Assembly (NCBI GenBank): GCA_963735005.1
Contig: CAVTJA010000006.1
Span: 186,001 to 250,000 of the forward strand
DNA: 64,000 bases
Source of the DNA: WTKG01 sp963735005
Lineage (GTDB): Bacteria; Actinomycetota; Actinomycetes; Actinomycetales; Demequinaceae
Direction of reading: 5' to 3'
This document shows positions 18,212-28,124 of the stretch, one piece after another (the first letter of the stretch is position 1; every line of letters starts with the position of its first letter). A program made the position numbers and the translations under genes. The notes below the pieces were generated by a model. The model was not told the origin of the DNA. It did no database searches and was given only the letters and a program-made list of their open reading frames with translations.

Positions 18212-19393
18212 TCACGAGCGCTGCGCTCGGATGATTTCCGCCGCGCGGGCGCGCGCCCACGCCTCCGCGTCGAGCACGTCCTGCAACGCGATATCGACGG
18301 GGGCGCGGAACTCCCCCACCACGGCCGCGACAGTATCGACGATGCCGAGGAACGGCAGCCTGCCCTCGACGAACGCGGCGACGCATTCCTCGTTGGCGGC
18401 GTTGAAGACGGCGGGGTGCAGCGGGGACGTTCGCGCGGCCTCCCGGATCAGGTTGACTGCCGGGAAGGCGTCGTCGTCAAGCGGCTCGAAGGTCCACGTC
18501 TGGGGCTGCGTCCAGTCGTACGCGGGGGTGACGTCGGCGAGCCTGTCGGGCCACGACAGGCCAAGCGCGATGGGCAGCCGCATGTCCGGCGGGCTCGCCT
18601 GGGCGATCGTGGAGCCGTCCTGGAATTCCACCATGGAGTGCACCTGTGACTGCGCGTGCACCACCACCTCGATGCGGTCCATGGGGATGTCGAACAGTAG
18701 GTGCGCCTCCATGACTTCGAGCGCCTTGTTCACCATGGTCGCCGAGTTGATGGTGACCACCGGGCCCATGTCCCAGTTGGGGTGGTTCAGCGCGTCCGCC
18801 GGGGTCACGTCCGCGAGGGACTCGCGCGAGCGCCCGCGGAACGCTCCGCCCGATGCCGTCAGGATCAGCTTGCGGACCTCGCCGATCGTCCCCGCGCGTA
18901 GCGCCTGGGCGAGCGCCGAGTGCTCCGAATCCACGGGCACGATCTGCCCCGCGCGGGTCACGGCCGCCTTCACGAGCGCGCCGCCCGCCACCAGGGACTC
19001 CTTGTTGGCGAGCGCGAGCGTGCTGCCCGCGGCCAGCGCGGCGAGCGTGGGGCCAAGGCCCACCGAGCCGGTCATTCCGTTGAGGACGACGTCCGCCGGC
19101 TCGGGGTCCCCGGGGCCGCGTGCGCCGCCCGCGATCAGGCTCGCGGCGTCGGGGCCGCCCTCGACGCGGACGTCGGGCAGCGCGGCTGCAATGCGCCCCG
19201 CAACGGCGGGGTCGGCTACGCCTACGGCGCCCACGCCAAACTCGCGCGCCTGGGCGATGAGTAGGTCGGCATTCCCCCCGCCCGCGGCAAGCGAGACGAC
19301 GTTGAGGCGCCCGGGATTGCGACGGATGACGTCGAGCGCTTGGGTGCCAATGGACCCCGTGGAGCCGAGGATGGCAACGGTGCGCGCACCCAC
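18212..19393 (-). CDS. dxr: 1-deoxy-D-xylulose 5-phosphate reductoisomerase
   Basis: Second enzyme of the MEP pathway, NADPH-dependent. The 393-residue protein opens with the Rossmann motif VAILGSTGSIGTQALDV. It continues with LANKESLVAGGALV and VDSEHSALAQAL, which include the metal-binding Asp and Glu, and with ILTASGGAFRG, the flexible catalytic loop region. HPNWDMGPVVTINSATM and the C-terminal NAANEECVAAF are typical. It lies 51 bp upstream of the rip gene in the same direction. Confidence 0.97.
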   Translation of the reverse strand: MGARTVAILGSTGSIGTQALDVIRRNPGRLNVVSLAAGGGNADLLIAQAREFGVGAVGVADPAVAGRIAAALPDVRVEGGPDAASLIAGGARGPGDPEPADVVLNGMTGSVGLGPTLAALAAGSTLALANKESLVAGGALVKAAVTRAGQIVPVDSEHSALAQALRAGTIGEVRKLILTASGGAFRGRSRESLADVTPADALNHPNWDMGPVVTINSATMVNKALEVMEAHLLFDIPMDRIEVVVHAQSQVHSMVEFQDGSTIAQASPPDMRLPIALGLSWPDRLADVTPAYDWTQPQTWTFEPLDDDAFPAVNLIREAARTSPLHPAVFNAANEECVAAFVEGRLPFLGIVDTVAAVVGEFRAPVDIALQDVLDAEAWARARAAEIIRAQRS

Positions 19394-19438
19394 GCTAAGA
19401 CCCTAGCTGCGCGGCGCCCGCCCGGCGTGGGCTCACGG

Positions 19439-19996
19439 CTAGCCGACGCCGAGGAGGACGTCCACGACCTTCGCGAGGAAGGCGTCGACCTCCTTCTCTA
19501 CGTATGCGCGGCTCTTGCCCACCCGCTTGAAGGTGCTGGACCGAATGTCCTGAGCGGTGACAACCTCGCCCGTGTTGAAGTAGTGCGTGACGCGATCGAG
19601 GAGCTCGTCCACGGCCTTGGCGCTGTAGCCGCGCTTGAGGCCGCTTGGCTTGGAGAATCGCGTGCCCGGGTTGCGGGACAGACGCTCGTACAGCACGCCG
19701 GCGCGCTGCTGGAGGTCGGCGTTCCAGGCCTCCTGGCCGTGCTGCGTCACGAACTGCTCACGCAGGCGCTTGGCGAAGGCGTCCTCAAGCTTGTCGAGGG
19801 CGGCGTCAACGTCCGCGGTTTTGTACCCACCGCGCGACTCGTCAAACGCCGCGCGCCGGATGTCGAGCGGCGACAGCCCGTTGGCGTCGACGACCTCGCG
19901 CTCGTACGCAGAGCGCACCTTCGTCATGAACTCGTCGACCTGCTCACGGTCGTACCCGGTGCGCAGGAAGTTCACCTTCCCAAACAGCTCCGTCAT
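19439..19996 (-). CDS. DivIVA-domain repeat protein
   Basis: A 185-residue cytosolic protein containing at least three short DivIVA-like repeats. Each has the pattern GY-x-x-x-x-VD-x-x-(L/F/M) preceded by a Phe/Arg element: FLRTGYDREQVDEFM near the start, FDESRGGYKTADVDAALDKL, and PSGLKRGYSAKAVDELLDRV. A fourth degenerate copy is TFKRVGKSRAYVEKEVDAFL. This matches the actinobacterial DivI1A-repeat family rather than full-length DivIVA/Wag31, since there is no long coiled coil. The start overlaps the rlmN stop (ATGA). Its role is unproven. Confidence 0.82.
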   Translation of the reverse strand: MTELFGKVNFLRTGYDREQVDEFMTKVRSAYEREVVDANGLSPLDIRRAAFDESRGGYKTADVDAALDKLEDAFAKRLREQFVTQHGQEAWNADLQQRAGVLYERLSRNPGTRFSKPSGLKRGYSAKAVDELLDRVTHYFNTGEVVTAQDIRSSTFKRVGKSRAYVEKEVDAFLAKVVDVLLGVG

Positions 19997-21170
19997 TCCC
20001 GCTCCTTAATGGCCAACTGGCCACACGCTCCGTCGATGTCGCTTCCGCGCGTATCCCTGATGGTCGTCGGGATTCCGTGGGCTCGCAACCGTTGCACAAA
20101 CTCCCGTTCGACCGCAGGGTCACTCGCGGTCCACTTACTGCCCGGGGTCGGGTTGAGCGGAATCGGGTTCACATGCACCCATCCCTGCCCCCGTGAAGCA
20201 AGCTTCTCCCCCAGCCTATCGGCACGCCACGCGTGATCGTTGATGTCGCGGATCAGCGCGTACTCAATACTCACCCGGCGACCCGTCGCGTCGAAGTACC
20301 GACGCGCCGCGTCCAGGGCCTCATCCACACTCCAACGCGTATTGACGGGCACAAGTTCGCTGCGCAGTTCATCGTCGGGCGCGTGCAGGCTCAGCGCGAG
20401 CGTCACGTTGATGCCCTCGTTGGCAAGCTTGTCGATCGCGGGCACAAGGCCGACGGTGGACACCGTCACGTGGCGGGCGCTCAGGCCAAGCCCCCCAGGC
20501 TCGGGGGCGATCATGGTGCGCACGGCGGTGAGCACGGCCTTGTAGTTGGCGAGCGGCTCGCCCATACCCATGAACACCACGTTCGACAGCCGGACGGGTG
20601 CCCCGAAGGCGCCGTCGCGCGACTGCGCCGCCGCGATCCGCACCTGCTCGACGATCTCCGCGGCGCTGAGGTTGCGCGTCAGGCCCATCTGGCCCGTGGC
20701 GCAGAACGGGCACGCCATGCCACACCCGGCCTGGCTCGTGACGCACAGCGTGGTGCGCTCCGGGTACTTCATCAGCACGGACTCGACCTTGACGCCATCG
20801 TGCAGGCTCCACAGCGTCTTCACCGTGTCGCCGTCGTTGCTGACGATGTTCCGGACCTCGCTCATGAGCGCGGGAAACATGGCGTCGGCGAGCTCGCCGC
20901 GCGCGTCGGCGGGCAGGTCCGTCATGGCGTTCGGGTCCACCGTCAGGTGCGTGAAGTAATGGGTCGCAAGCTGCTTGGCGCGGAACTTCGGGTGGCCGAG
21001 GGCCGCGACGGCGTCCGCGCGCTCCTGCGGCGTCATGTCAGCGAAGTGTCGGGGTGCCTTGCCACGCTTCGGCGCCGCCATCTGCAACGCGGGAAACGGC
21101 TTGCTTGGGTCCGGCGTGTACGACTCGGGCGGCGCGTACGCCTCGGTCGATGGCTGGCTTTCGCCGCTCA

Positions 21171-21171
<1 letters not shown>
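19993..21171 (-). CDS. rlmN: 23S rRNA (adenine2503-C2)/tRNA (adenine37-C2) methyltransferase, radical SAM
   Basis: Radical-SAM methyltransferase acting on A2503 of 23S rRNA and A37 of some tRNAs. The 4Fe-4S motif CGMACPFC is present, along with FMGMGEPLANY and the substrate region LALSLHAPDDELRSELVPVN. A GTG start at 21171 is chosen because it overlaps the cdsA stop (TAGTG) and gives a 392-residue protein of normal size; longer in-frame extension runs through cdsA antisense-like sequence. The stop overlaps the next start by ATGA, so cdsA-rlmN-divIVA-repeat gene form a coupled chain. Confidence 0.95.
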
Positions 21172-22051
<880 letters not shown>

Positions 22052-22052
<1 letters not shown>

Positions 22053-22609
22053 TAGACCGCGAGCAGCTCGCTCTCCTTGTGCGCGAGCAGCTCGTCAATC
22101 TGGTCAACGTGCTTCTTGGTCAGGGCGTCGAGCTCCTTCTCGGCTCGTGCGCCGTCATCCTCGCCGACTTCGCCGTCCTTGACGAGCGCGTCGAGCGCGT
22201 CCTTCGCCTTGCGGCGGATGTTGCGGACGGCGACCCTGGCGTCTTCCGCCTTAGTCTTGGCGAGCTTGACGTAGTCACGGCGACGCTCCTCCGTCAGCTG
22301 CGGCATGTTGATGCGCAGCACGTTGCCGTCGTTCGTAGGGCTTACGCCCATGTCGCTGTTGCGCAGCGCGGTCTCGATCTCCTTCATCGCGCCCATGTCG
22401 TACGGCGCGATCAGGACGGTGCGCGCCTCGGGCGTGGTGATGGACGCGAGCTGCTGCAGCGGGGTCATGGCACCGTAGTAGTCCACGAGAATCGGCGCGA
22501 ACATCGACGACGACGCCTGGCCGGTGCGGATGCCGCCAAAGGCCTCCTTAGCGACCTCGACGGCCTTGTCCATGTGGTCTTCGGCCTCAAGCAGGGTGTC
22601 GTCAATCAC
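22052..22609 (-). CDS. frr: Ribosome recycling factor
   Basis: Splits post-termination ribosomes together with EF-G. The 185-residue protein has the expected three-helix and hinge organisation; SSMFAPILVDYYGAMTPLQQ, INMPQLTEERRRDYVKLAK and AVRNIRRKAKDALDAL are diagnostic. It is 25 bp downstream of pyrH and coupled to cdsA at its 3' end. Confidence 0.97.
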
Positions 22610-22634
22610 GGCATGTCCTTTCGTGGGTGCGGCA

Positions 22635-23381
22635 CTACGCCGTCACCAGCGTCCCGATTCTCTCACCGAGAAGCGCCTTCGTCACATTTCCGGGCTCCTC
22701 GAGCCCAAACACGACCATCGGCATCTTGTTGTCCATGCACAGGCTGAAGGCCGTCGAGTCCATCACGTTGAGGCCCTGGCGCAGCGCCTCCGCGTACGTC
22801 ACGGACTTGAGGAGCTTCGCGTCCTTGTGGGTGCGCGGGTCCGCCGTGTAGACGCCGTCCACGCCGTTCTTGCCCATCAGGACCTCGGTGCAACGCGTCT
22901 CAAGCGCGCGCTGCACGGACACCGTGTCGGTACTGAAGTACGGCATGCCCGCGCCAGCGGCAAAAATGACGACGCGCCCCTTCTCGAGGTGGCGCATGGC
23001 GCGGCGCGGAATGTACGGCTCGGCGACCTGGCCCATCGTGATTGCGCTCTGGACGCGGGTCTCCGTGCCGGCCTGCTCAAGGAAGTCCTGAAGGGCGAGC
23101 GCATTCATCACGGTGCCGAGCATCCCCATGTAGTCGGCGCGGGCGCGTTCCATGCCGCGCTCCGACAGCTCGACGCCGCGAAAGAAGTTGCCGCCGCCAA
23201 CGACCACGGCCACCTGGACGCCCTGGTTGACCGCCGCTGCTGTCTCCTCGGCAAGGCGCTGGACGATGTCAGGCGCGAGCCCTACTTCGCCGCCGCCGAA
23301 GGTCTCGCCGGACAGCTTGACGAGCACGCGCCGCGCCGACGGAGGGGTGTCGACACCTGGGATGGGATCATGGTCCGGCAT
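22635..23381 (-). CDS. pyrH: Uridylate kinase
   Basis: UMP kinase of the amino-acid-kinase fold, making UDP for pyrimidine nucleotide pools. The 248-residue product starts at MPDHDPIPG with the ribosome-binding site GGAGGACAG. It shows VLVKLSGETFGGG (phosphate binding), AVVVGGGNFFRG, and TDTVSVQRALE followed by NGVDGVYTADPR. The preceding in-frame codons lack family similarity. It lies 40 bp downstream of tsf. Confidence 0.96.
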   Translation of the reverse strand: MPDHDPIPGVDTPPSARRVLVKLSGETFGGGEVGLAPDIVQRLAEETAAAVNQGVQVAVVVGGGNFFRGVELSERGMERARADYMGMLGTVMNALALQDFLEQAGTETRVQSAITMGQVAEPYIPRRAMRHLEKGRVVIFAAGAGMPYFSTDTVSVQRALETRCTEVLMGKNGVDGVYTADPRTHKDAKLLKSVTYAEALRQGLNVMDSTAFSLCMDNKMPMVVFGLEEPGNVTKALLGERIGTLVTA

Positions 23382-23421
23382 CTGTCCTCCTTGGCGCGGC
23401 GCGTTGCTCGAAACGGTGTCC

Positions 23422-24261
23422 TTAGGCTCCCACGCGGAAGCGCGCGAACGAGGTAACCTCGCCGCCGGTCGCCTCAACGACCTTGCCGACGGTGGTCTTG
23501 GGGTCCTTGGCGAACGCCTGCTCGAGGAGCACGTTCTCCTTGAAGAAGCCCGTCATGCGGCCTTCGACGATCTTGGGCAGAGCGGCCTCCGGCTTTCCTT
23601 CGCCCTTGGCCGTCTCCTCGGCAACCTCGCGCTCGTGAGCGACGACGTCCGCCGGGACGTCCTCGCGCTTGAGGTACGAAGGTGAGTATGCGGCGATGTG
23701 CATGGCCACGTCGCGAGCGACCTCACCCGCCTTGTCATCCGCTCCGACCAGGACGCCCACCTGGGCGGGCAGGTCCTTGTTGGTGCGGTGCAGGTACGAC
23801 GCGACCTTGGGCGCCTCGACGCGCGCGACGCGGCGCAGCTCGATCTTCTCGCCAAGCACGCCTGCGTTCTCGGCGATGAGGTCACCCACGGACTTGCCGC
23901 CAGCGTCTGCCGCAAGGGCGGCGTCGAGGTCGGCAGCGTCCGCGGCGACAACCGCAGCGAGCACTGCGTCCGCGAGGCCGATGAACTTGTCGTTCTTCGC
24001 GACGAAGTCGGTCTCGGAGTTGATCTCGATCATGGTGCCGATCTGGCCTGCGCCGCCGTCACGGATGTCGGCGATCACGAGGCCCTCCGACGCGCTGCGA
24101 CCCTCGCGCTTGGCAACGCCCTTCAGGCCCTTAACGCGCAGGATGTCGACGGCCTTGTCGAGGTCCCCAGCGGCCTCGTCGAGCGCCTTCTTGACGTCGA
24201 GCATGCCCGCACCGGTGCGCTCGCGGAGCGCCTGGATGTCGGCAACGGTGTAGTCAGCCAT
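23422..24261 (-). CDS. tsf: Elongation factor Ts
   Basis: Nucleotide-exchange factor for EF-Tu. The 279-residue protein begins with the UBA-like domain (MADYTVADIQALRERTGAGM) and the signature LRVKGLKGVAKREGRSASEG, followed by IEINSETDFVAKND in the core domain. Two repeated core subdomains follow, ending TSFARFRVGA. It starts 9 bp after the expected stop of rpsB. In the sequence as given, the frameshifted rpsB frame overlaps the first 139 bp of tsf. Confidence 0.97.
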   Translation of the reverse strand: MADYTVADIQALRERTGAGMLDVKKALDEAAGDLDKAVDILRVKGLKGVAKREGRSASEGLVIADIRDGGAGQIGTMIEINSETDFVAKNDKFIGLADAVLAAVVAADAADLDAALAADAGGKSVGDLIAENAGVLGEKIELRRVARVEAPKVASYLHRTNKDLPAQVGVLVGADDKAGEVARDVAMHIAAYSPSYLKREDVPADVVAHEREVAEETAKGEGKPEAALPKIVEGRMTGFFKENVLLEQAFAKDPKTTVGKVVEATGGEVTSFARFRVGA

Positions 24262-24270
24262 GTGGTGTCC

Positions 24271-25274
24271 CTACTTGTCGTCGGCTGCGGCGGTGGTCTT
24301 CTTCGCCGGAGCCTTCTTGGTCGTGGTGGTCTTCTTGGCGGCGGGCTTCTTGGCCGCCGGCTTTTTCTCGGCCTTGGCGTCGTCGGCCTTCGCGTCGTCG
24401 GCCTTCGCGTCGTCGGCCTTCGGCGTCGTCGAGCCTTCGCGTCGTCAGCCTTCGCGTCGTCAGCCTTCGCGTCGTCAGCCTTCGCGTCGTCAGCGCCTGC
24501 GAGGAGCTCCTGCTCCCACTCGGCGAGGGGCTCGGCGGCGGCCGGCTCGGCGCCGTCCTCGCCTGCCTTGGCGACAGCGTTGGCGGCGCGCATCTTGAGG
24601 CCCTCGGCCACGGCGTCGGCGATCACCCGGGTGAGCAGGCCCACCGAGCGGATCGCGTCGTCGTTGCCGGGGATGCCGTACTGGACCTTGTCCGGGTCGC
24701 AGTTCGAGTCAAGGATGCCCACGACGGGGATGCCGAGCTTGGTCGCCTCTTCGACGGCCAGGTGCTCCTTGTTCGTGTCGACGATCCACACGACGGACGG
24801 GGTACGGGCCATGTCGCGGATGCCACCGAGGGACTTGGTGAGCTTGTCCTTCTCGCGGCGCATCATGAGCAGCTCCTTCTTGGTGCGGCCCGAACCGGCC
24901 ACATCGTCGAAGTCGACCTCCTCGAGCTCCTTCATGCGCTGGACGCGCTTGGAGACCGTCTGGAAGTTGGTGAGCATGCCGCCCAGCCAGCGCTCGTTCA
25001 CGTAGGGCATGCCCACGCGTGCCGCCTGCTCGGCGATGGGCTCCTGCGCCTGGCGCTTGGTGCCGACGAACAGCACCGAGCCGCCGTGGGCGACGGTGTC
25101 GCGGACGTAGGCGAATGCCTGGTCGATCATCGCGAGCGACTGCTGCAAATCAATGATGTAGATGCCATTGCGCTCGGTGAAAATGAAGCGCTTCATCTTG
25201 GGGTTCCAGCGGCTCGTCTGGTGTCCAAAGTGGACGCCCGAGTCGAGCATCTGGCGCATGGTCACAACGGCCAT
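24271..25274 (-). CDS. rpsB: 30S ribosomal protein S2 with frameshift in a repetitive C-terminal tail
   Basis: The first 280 residues are a normal S2 (MLDSGVHFGHQTSRWNPKMK, YVNERWLGGMLTNFQT, PVVGILDSNCDPDKVQYGIP). The start at 25274 (MAVVTMRQ) has an AAAGGA ribosome-binding site. The tail begins as tandem DDAKA repeats, then breaks: two extra G residues (plus strand, near 24422 and 24431) shift the frame. As written, translation continues into an Arg/Pro-rich tail to 24123 inside tsf. Undoing the two insertions restores further DDAKA repeats and a Lys/Ala-rich end (AEKKPAAKKPAAKK, stop at 24271) just before tsf. The restored tail is typical of actinobacterial S2, so an assembly error or recent slippage is likely. 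Confidence 0.9.
24373..24493 (-). repeat. Tandem 15-bp repeats encoding DDAKA in the S2 tail
   Basis: About seven copies of a 15-bp unit (plus strand GGCCTTCGCGTCGTC or AGCCTTCGCGTCGTC), each coding Asp-Asp-Ala-Lys-Ala on the minus strand. The copy at 24414-24432 differs by two inserted G residues. The upstream copies use AGCC and the downstream copies GGCC, so the array has two subtypes that meet exactly at the frameshift. Confidence 0.9.
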
Positions 25275-25616
25275 GGCATGTCCTTTCGACGCACTCGCGT
25301 GCGCACGTGTATGCGGCGGGCGTGTGGCCCGCATTGAGTTGTCGGCCTGGCCGGATGGCCCTGCCCCTAGCACCCACGCGGAGCGGCACCGGGCGTGGGC
25401 CCGGACCTCGCCACTCCGGCGCCTCCCGTGGGGGAGGCGATTGGATGCGCGATGTCAACCAGATTGCTCTGGCTGCGGGGACAAGCGTACCTGACCGGCG
25501 CGGCCGGGGGTACCCACTCGTCACTCCCGATGTCCCCAGGGCGCGCGTGCCACGGGCGACCCCCGCGCGACGTGCCAGCGCAGACGCGCGGGACCCAGGT
25601 GCGCGATCGTCGCCGC
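25275..25616. other. Non-coding gap between the rpsB start and a divergent M23-like gene
   Basis: This 342-bp stretch must contain the rpsB promoter and leader and the start region of the divergent plus-strand gene. I see no convincing open frame. A perfect 8-bp stem with a 4-base loop lies at 25420-25439 (CGCCTCCC, GTGG, GGGAGGCG) with no T-run on either side. A TTGACA-like hexamer occurs on the minus strand around 25455, but no good partner box was found. The hairpin could belong to the rpsB leader. Confidence 0.4.
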
Positions 25617-26156
25617 ATGACTCGCCACATCGCCCGAGCCGCGGCCGTGGCCGCCTCGGTACTACTGCTCGCATGCGCCTCCGCGCCCGCCACGGCATCC
25701 GCATCTGCATCTGCATCTGCACCGTCGCCCGCAGCCACCGCGACGCTCGCGCGCCTGGAATCGCCCGTGGACCCGTTCGTGGCCCGGCGGCTGTTCGACC
25801 GGCCCGCGTCCACATGGGCGTCGGGCCATCGCGGCGTGGACATCGCCGCCGATACGGGTGGCGAGGTGCTCTCGCCGGGCCCCGGCGTCGTCACCTTCGC
25901 GGGCACGGTGGTGAACCGCGGCGTCGTGACCGTCGCGCACGACTCGGGGCTTGTCAGCAGCGTGGAGCCGGTAGACGCCGTGGTCGCGGTGGGCGACCGG
26001 GTTCACGCGGGCGACGTGCTCGGCACGGTTGAGGCGCGCGCGTGGCACTGCGACACCGCGTGCATCCACTGGGGCGTGCGGCTGGACGGCGACTACCTCA
26101 ACCCGCTCGACGCGCTCGCCGGTTTTGGGCCGGTGCGCCTGCTGCCCGCTCGCTAG
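25617..26156 (+). CDS. Exported M23 (LytM/EnvC-like) peptidase-family protein, probably degenerate
   Basis: A 179-residue protein with a signal peptide that ends around a possible lipobox (LLLAC) and a Ser/Ala repeat (ASASASASAP). The C-terminal LytM domain has the first zinc-ligand motif HRGVDIAA (H-x-x-x-D) and the second as CIHWGVR. In active M23 enzymes this is H-x-H; here the first, catalytic, His is Cys. Actinobacterial relatives encoded beside rpsB share this form, so it may bind peptidoglycan or regulate hydrolases rather than cut. It converges with the sigma-factor gene; the two stops share the palindrome CTAG. Confidence 0.8.
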   Translation: MTRHIARAAAVAASVLLLACASAPATASASASASAPSPAATATLARLESPVDPFVARRLFDRPASTWASGHRGVDIAADTGGEVLSPGPGVVTFAGTVVNRGVVTVAHDSGLVSSVEPVDAVVAVGDRVHAGDVLGTVEARAWHCDTACIHWGVRLDGDYLNPLDALAGFGPVRLLPAR

Positions 26157-26992
26157 TCGAAGGCGCCGGTGCTGACGAGGCTCTCGCGCAGCTTCTTGAC
26201 TGCCTGGGTGTGGATCTGAGACACGCGGGATTCGGTCACGCCGAGCACCTTGCCGATCTGCGCGAGCGTGAAGTTCTCGAAGTAGTACAGGCGCAAGACC
26301 TCCTGCTCGCGGTCGCGGACCTCGCCGATCGCGTACGAAAGCAGCTCGTGGGTCTCGCGTTCGTCGGCCGAGGCGCTCGCGCTCGGAACGCGCAGGTTCG
26401 CGGCCGCCCGCTCGAATGTGCGCGAAGACTCCCCCGCGACAAGGCCGTCGAGCGCCGCCACGTGCGAGAGCGCCACCTGCGCGCGCACTGTACGCACCTC
26501 CGCCACGTCCCAGCCGAGCACGTCCGCAACGTCGTCGTCTGTCACCGCCCGCTGGAGCGTCTGCTCGAGCTTGCGGGTTGCCGCCGCGACCGTGCGGGCC
26601 TTCGAACGCACGGAGCGCGGCACCCAGTCGGTCGCGCGCATCTCGTCGATGATCGCGCCGCGAACCCGCGTGGCCGCGTACGTCTCGAACTTGAAGCCGC
26701 GCTCGGGTTCGAACTTCTCGACCGCGTCGATGAGCCCGAACATTCCGTACGACACAAGGTCGCCAAGCTCGACGACGTCCGGTAGCCGGACGATCATCCG
26801 CGACGCCACGCGCGTGACGAGCGGCGCGTAGTGCGTGATGAGGTTGTCGCGCGCCTCGAGCGCCGCAGCCTTGCGCCGACCGTTGACCGTCGCCCACCAG
26901 CCCGCGACCTCGTCCGAGGTCGGCTGCGCGACCGCGAACAGCGGTTCTTCCGCGGTTTCAAGATCGTGAAGAAGGGCGTTGAGCTCGGACAT
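26153..26992 (-). CDS. whiG: RNA polymerase sigma factor, FliA/WhiG family
   Basis: A 279-residue alternative sigma factor. Region 2 is LVTRVASRMIVRLPDVVELG, then GLIDAVEKFEPERGFKFETY and RVRGAIIDEMRATDWVPRSV, the last being diagnostic of FliA/WhiG. Region 3 follows, and region 4 is LRLYYFENFTLAQIGKVLGV plus TESRVSQIHTQAVKKLR. WhiG drives early sporulation genes in Streptomyces; FliA-type orthologues control flagellar genes in motile actinobacteria such as Cellulomonas. No flagellar or sporulation genes or anti-sigma factor are present here, so the regulon is open. Position between xerC and rpsB matches the Streptomyces whiG locus. Confidence 0.9.
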   Translation of the reverse strand: MSELNALLHDLETAEEPLFAVAQPTSDEVAGWWATVNGRRKAAALEARDNLITHYAPLVTRVASRMIVRLPDVVELGDLVSYGMFGLIDAVEKFEPERGFKFETYAATRVRGAIIDEMRATDWVPRSVRSKARTVAAATRKLEQTLQRAVTDDDVADVLGWDVAEVRTVRAQVALSHVAALDGLVAGESSRTFERAAANLRVPSASASADERETHELLSYAIGEVRDREQEVLRLYYFENFTLAQIGKVLGVTESRVSQIHTQAVKKLRESLVSTGAFD

Positions 26993-27000
26993 TGTTCTCC

Positions 27001-27963
27001 CTAGGCGCGCGGGTGCGCGAGTTGGTAGGACGCACGGAGGCGTTCGGCGGATACATGGGTGTAGCGCTGAGTGGTGCTGAGGCTGGCGTGGCCGAGGACC
27101 TCCTGGACGCTGCGGAGGTCACTGCCGCCGTGAACAAGGTGGGTCGCCGCGCTGTGGCGGAGCTGGTGAGGCGCGACGTCCGTCAAGCCGACCGCCGCTC
27201 CGAGCACGCCGATCGCCTCCCGAATCTGTCGCTGATCCGCGCGCTTGCCGCGGCGGCCGACGAACAGCGCGTTGCCTGCGTCGAAGCGCGCCATGCGGCC
27301 GCGCACCGTGAGCCACGCCTTGAGCGCGATGGCGGCGGGGACGCCGAACGGGATGACGCGCTGCTTGTTTCCCTTGCCCGTCACACGCACGAGGCGAGCC
27401 TCGAAGTCGACATCGCCGATGTCGACCGCGGTCAGTTCGCCCACGCGCATGCCCGTGGCGTAGAGGAGCTCGGCGGCGGCCCAGTCCCTGGCCGGCAGCG
27501 GATTCGTGGCACCAGCCTCGAGGGCGCGGGCCTCGGCGGCCTCCAGCATCGCGACGATGTCGGCGGCTGACAGGACCGAGGGGATGGTCACGGCCGCGCG
27601 GGCAGAGGCGAGGCGCACGGCGGGGTTCGCGGCAATCCGGCCCGTCTCGCACGCCCAGGAGTAGAAGGCCCTGACTGCGGCGCCGCGGCGCGCGAGCGTG
27701 GTGCGGCTGCGCCCGCTCGCCGCCATCTGCGCGAGCCATCCGCGTAGGGCGGCGAGGTCCACGGCGGACAGCACCGCGTCGAGCTCAAGCCCGTGCGGCG
27801 CTGGCGCATCCATCGCCTGCACGTTCGCGGCGTAGTCCGCGAGGTTCATGAGATCCGAAAGGTAGGCGCGGGACGTGTTGTTCGACAGGCCGCGCTGGTG
27901 GCGCACGTGCCCATCGAAGGCGCCAAGGAGGGCACTCTCTCGCGTCGCCGGAGCCGTTGCCAT
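27001..27963 (-). CDS. xerC: Tyrosine recombinase XerC-type
   Basis: Site-specific recombinase of the chromosome-dimer resolution type. The 320-residue protein has the N-terminal SAM-like domain (HVRHQRGLSNNTSRAYLSDL). The catalytic residues are Arg in YATGMRVGELTAV, Lys in VTGKGNKQR, HxxR in HQLRHSAATHL, His in LGHASLSTTQ and the nucleophile in RYTHVSAERL. Start at MATAPATRES. The gene is part of the conserved dprA-xerC-whiG-rpsB neighbourhood and is not linked to a mobile element. Confidence 0.92.
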   Translation of the reverse strand: MATAPATRESALLGAFDGHVRHQRGLSNNTSRAYLSDLMNLADYAANVQAMDAPAPHGLELDAVLSAVDLAALRGWLAQMAASGRSRTTLARRGAAVRAFYSWACETGRIAANPAVRLASARAAVTIPSVLSAADIVAMLEAAEARALEAGATNPLPARDWAAAELLYATGMRVGELTAVDIGDVDFEARLVRVTGKGNKQRVIPFGVPAAIALKAWLTVRGRMARFDAGNALFVGRRGKRADQRQIREAIGVLGAAVGLTDVAPHQLRHSAATHLVHGGSDLRSVQEVLGHASLSTTQRYTHVSAERLRASYQLAHPRA

Positions 27964-28074
27964 GGGCCCACCCTGGCACCGTCCCACCCGTCAAATCAAC
28001 CCCCTGCGTCACATTTGTCACACAATTATCAAGATTTCGGGGGCTTTTGGGGCATTTTGACCGTAATTCGAGCC

Positions 28075-28101
28075 GATAACGGCGCCGGTCCGCCCGTTAT
28101 C
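28075..28101 (-). terminator. Inverted repeat downstream of dprA, candidate terminator
   Basis: GATAACGG pairs perfectly with CCGTTATC across an 11-base loop, 24 bp past the stop of the comM-dprA series and ahead of xerC. There is no U-run on the minus-strand transcript, so this is not a classical intrinsic terminator, although actinobacterial terminators often lack one. It could equally be a protein-binding palindrome for xerC. Confidence 0.35.
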
Positions 28102-28124
28102 TCGGCGCGGGGAATCTCCGCGAC

